A stretch of 41,914 nucleotides of DNA from Beijerinckiaceae bacterium. Its GTDB lineage: Bacteria > Pseudomonadota > Alphaproteobacteria > Rhizobiales > Beijerinckiaceae. Both the position numbers and the translations under genes were made by a program. The stretch is taken from NCBI GenBank assembly GCA_025458025.1, contig JALOTF010000024.1:1-41914 (forward strand), written 5' to 3'. Below the pieces are notes generated by a model. The model was not told the origin of the DNA. It saw nothing but the letters and a program-made list of their open reading frames with translations, and did no database searches. The number at the start of each line of letters is the position of its first letter. Position 1 is the stretch's first letter. Shown piece by piece: positions 41,732 to 41,914 of the stretch.

Positions 41732-41914
41732 GTGTAGATATCGACAAACTGGCCATCCGCTATGGCCGCCACGTTGCGCTCGAGGGCGTGAGCCTCACGG
41801 CGATGCCGGGGGAGATCCTTGGTGTGCTTGGGCCGAATGGCTCGGGCAAATCCTCCCTGGTGAAGGCCATCGCGGGCATCCTGCCATATGACGGCGCGGT
41901 GCGTTTCGATGGCG
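41728..41914 (+). CDS. FecE/BtuD-type ABC transporter ATP-binding protein, 3' end outside the window
   Basis: The first 62 residues are visible from the GTG at 41728, which overlaps the permease stop as GTGA. Walker A GPNGSGKSSL follows the strand segment GEILGVLG; the sequence then runs off the window at DGAVRFDG. It completes the metal-chelate importer of the preceding two genes. Confidence 0.9.
   Translation, partial: MSVDIDKLAIRYGRHVALEGVSLTAMPGEILGVLGPNGSGKSSLVKAIAGILPYDGAVRFDG

Overview
The window is a gene-dense, high-GC stretch of bacterial chromosome. It most likely comes from an alphaproteobacterium of the Hyphomicrobiales (rhizobial) type. I infer this from the many ABC importers, the LivKHMGF and Bug/TctC families, the QuiC1-type and PobA enzymes, the small secreted proteins and a TCATCCCGGC/GCCGGGATGA intergenic palindrome. 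I see no tRNA, rRNA, CRISPR array, insertion sequence or phage gene. No species can be named from the sequence alone.

Layout. 1-2647: the end of an acyl-CoA transferase gene, convergent with an HMG-CoA-lyase-like gene and its overlapping TetR gene. 2771-12267: quinate/shikimate catabolism, with a shikimate-dehydrogenase paralogue convergent to a tight operon that reads leftward as LysR, substrate-binding protein, LivH, LivM, LivG, LivF, Gfo/Idh dehydrogenase and QuiC (3-dehydroshikimate dehydratase fused to an HPPD-like domain). 12329-15337: a large thiamine-diphosphate enzyme (transketolase/pyruvate dehydrogenase E1 type) divergent from an Lrp/AsnC regulator. 15431-19204: an ECF sigma factor, a membrane anti-sigma factor, a subtilisin-like protease and two small related secreted proteins. 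19426-20601: PobA. 20626-25202: a leftward operon for an AfuABC/FbpABC-type importer that ends in an inositol-monophosphatase-family phosphatase. 25408-34426: a PgtC-like binding protein, histidine kinase and sigma-54 response regulator, followed by a second ABC importer behind a clear sigma-54 promoter. Its ATPase gene carries two internal deletions. 34588-38869: a DHH-family protein, a LysR gene, and a divergent PrpF/GalD-like isomerase with a TctC protein. 39059-41914: a DUF2946-like protein and the start of a metal-chelate (FecBCD/BtuFCD-type) importer that runs off the window.

How the genes work together. Much of the content is scavenging and feeding of carbon into central metabolism. 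QuiC and PobA both make protocatechuate, and the PrpF/GalD-like enzyme may act further down an aromatic ring-cleavage route, but no ring-cleavage dioxygenase lies in the window. The two AfuA/PgtC-type systems, one with its own phosphatase and one with its own SBP-kinase-regulator sensor, suggest uptake of phosphorylated organic compounds.

The most unusual part is the ECF locus. The same promoter pattern (TGAACC, then CGAC with exactly 16 bases between GAACC and CGAC) lies before the sigma gene and before both small secreted-protein genes. The periplasmic part of the anti-sigma factor also looks like it has the same beta-alpha-beta-beta-alpha-beta layout as the prodomain of the neighbouring protease. 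Together these suggest a self-contained envelope-response circuit.
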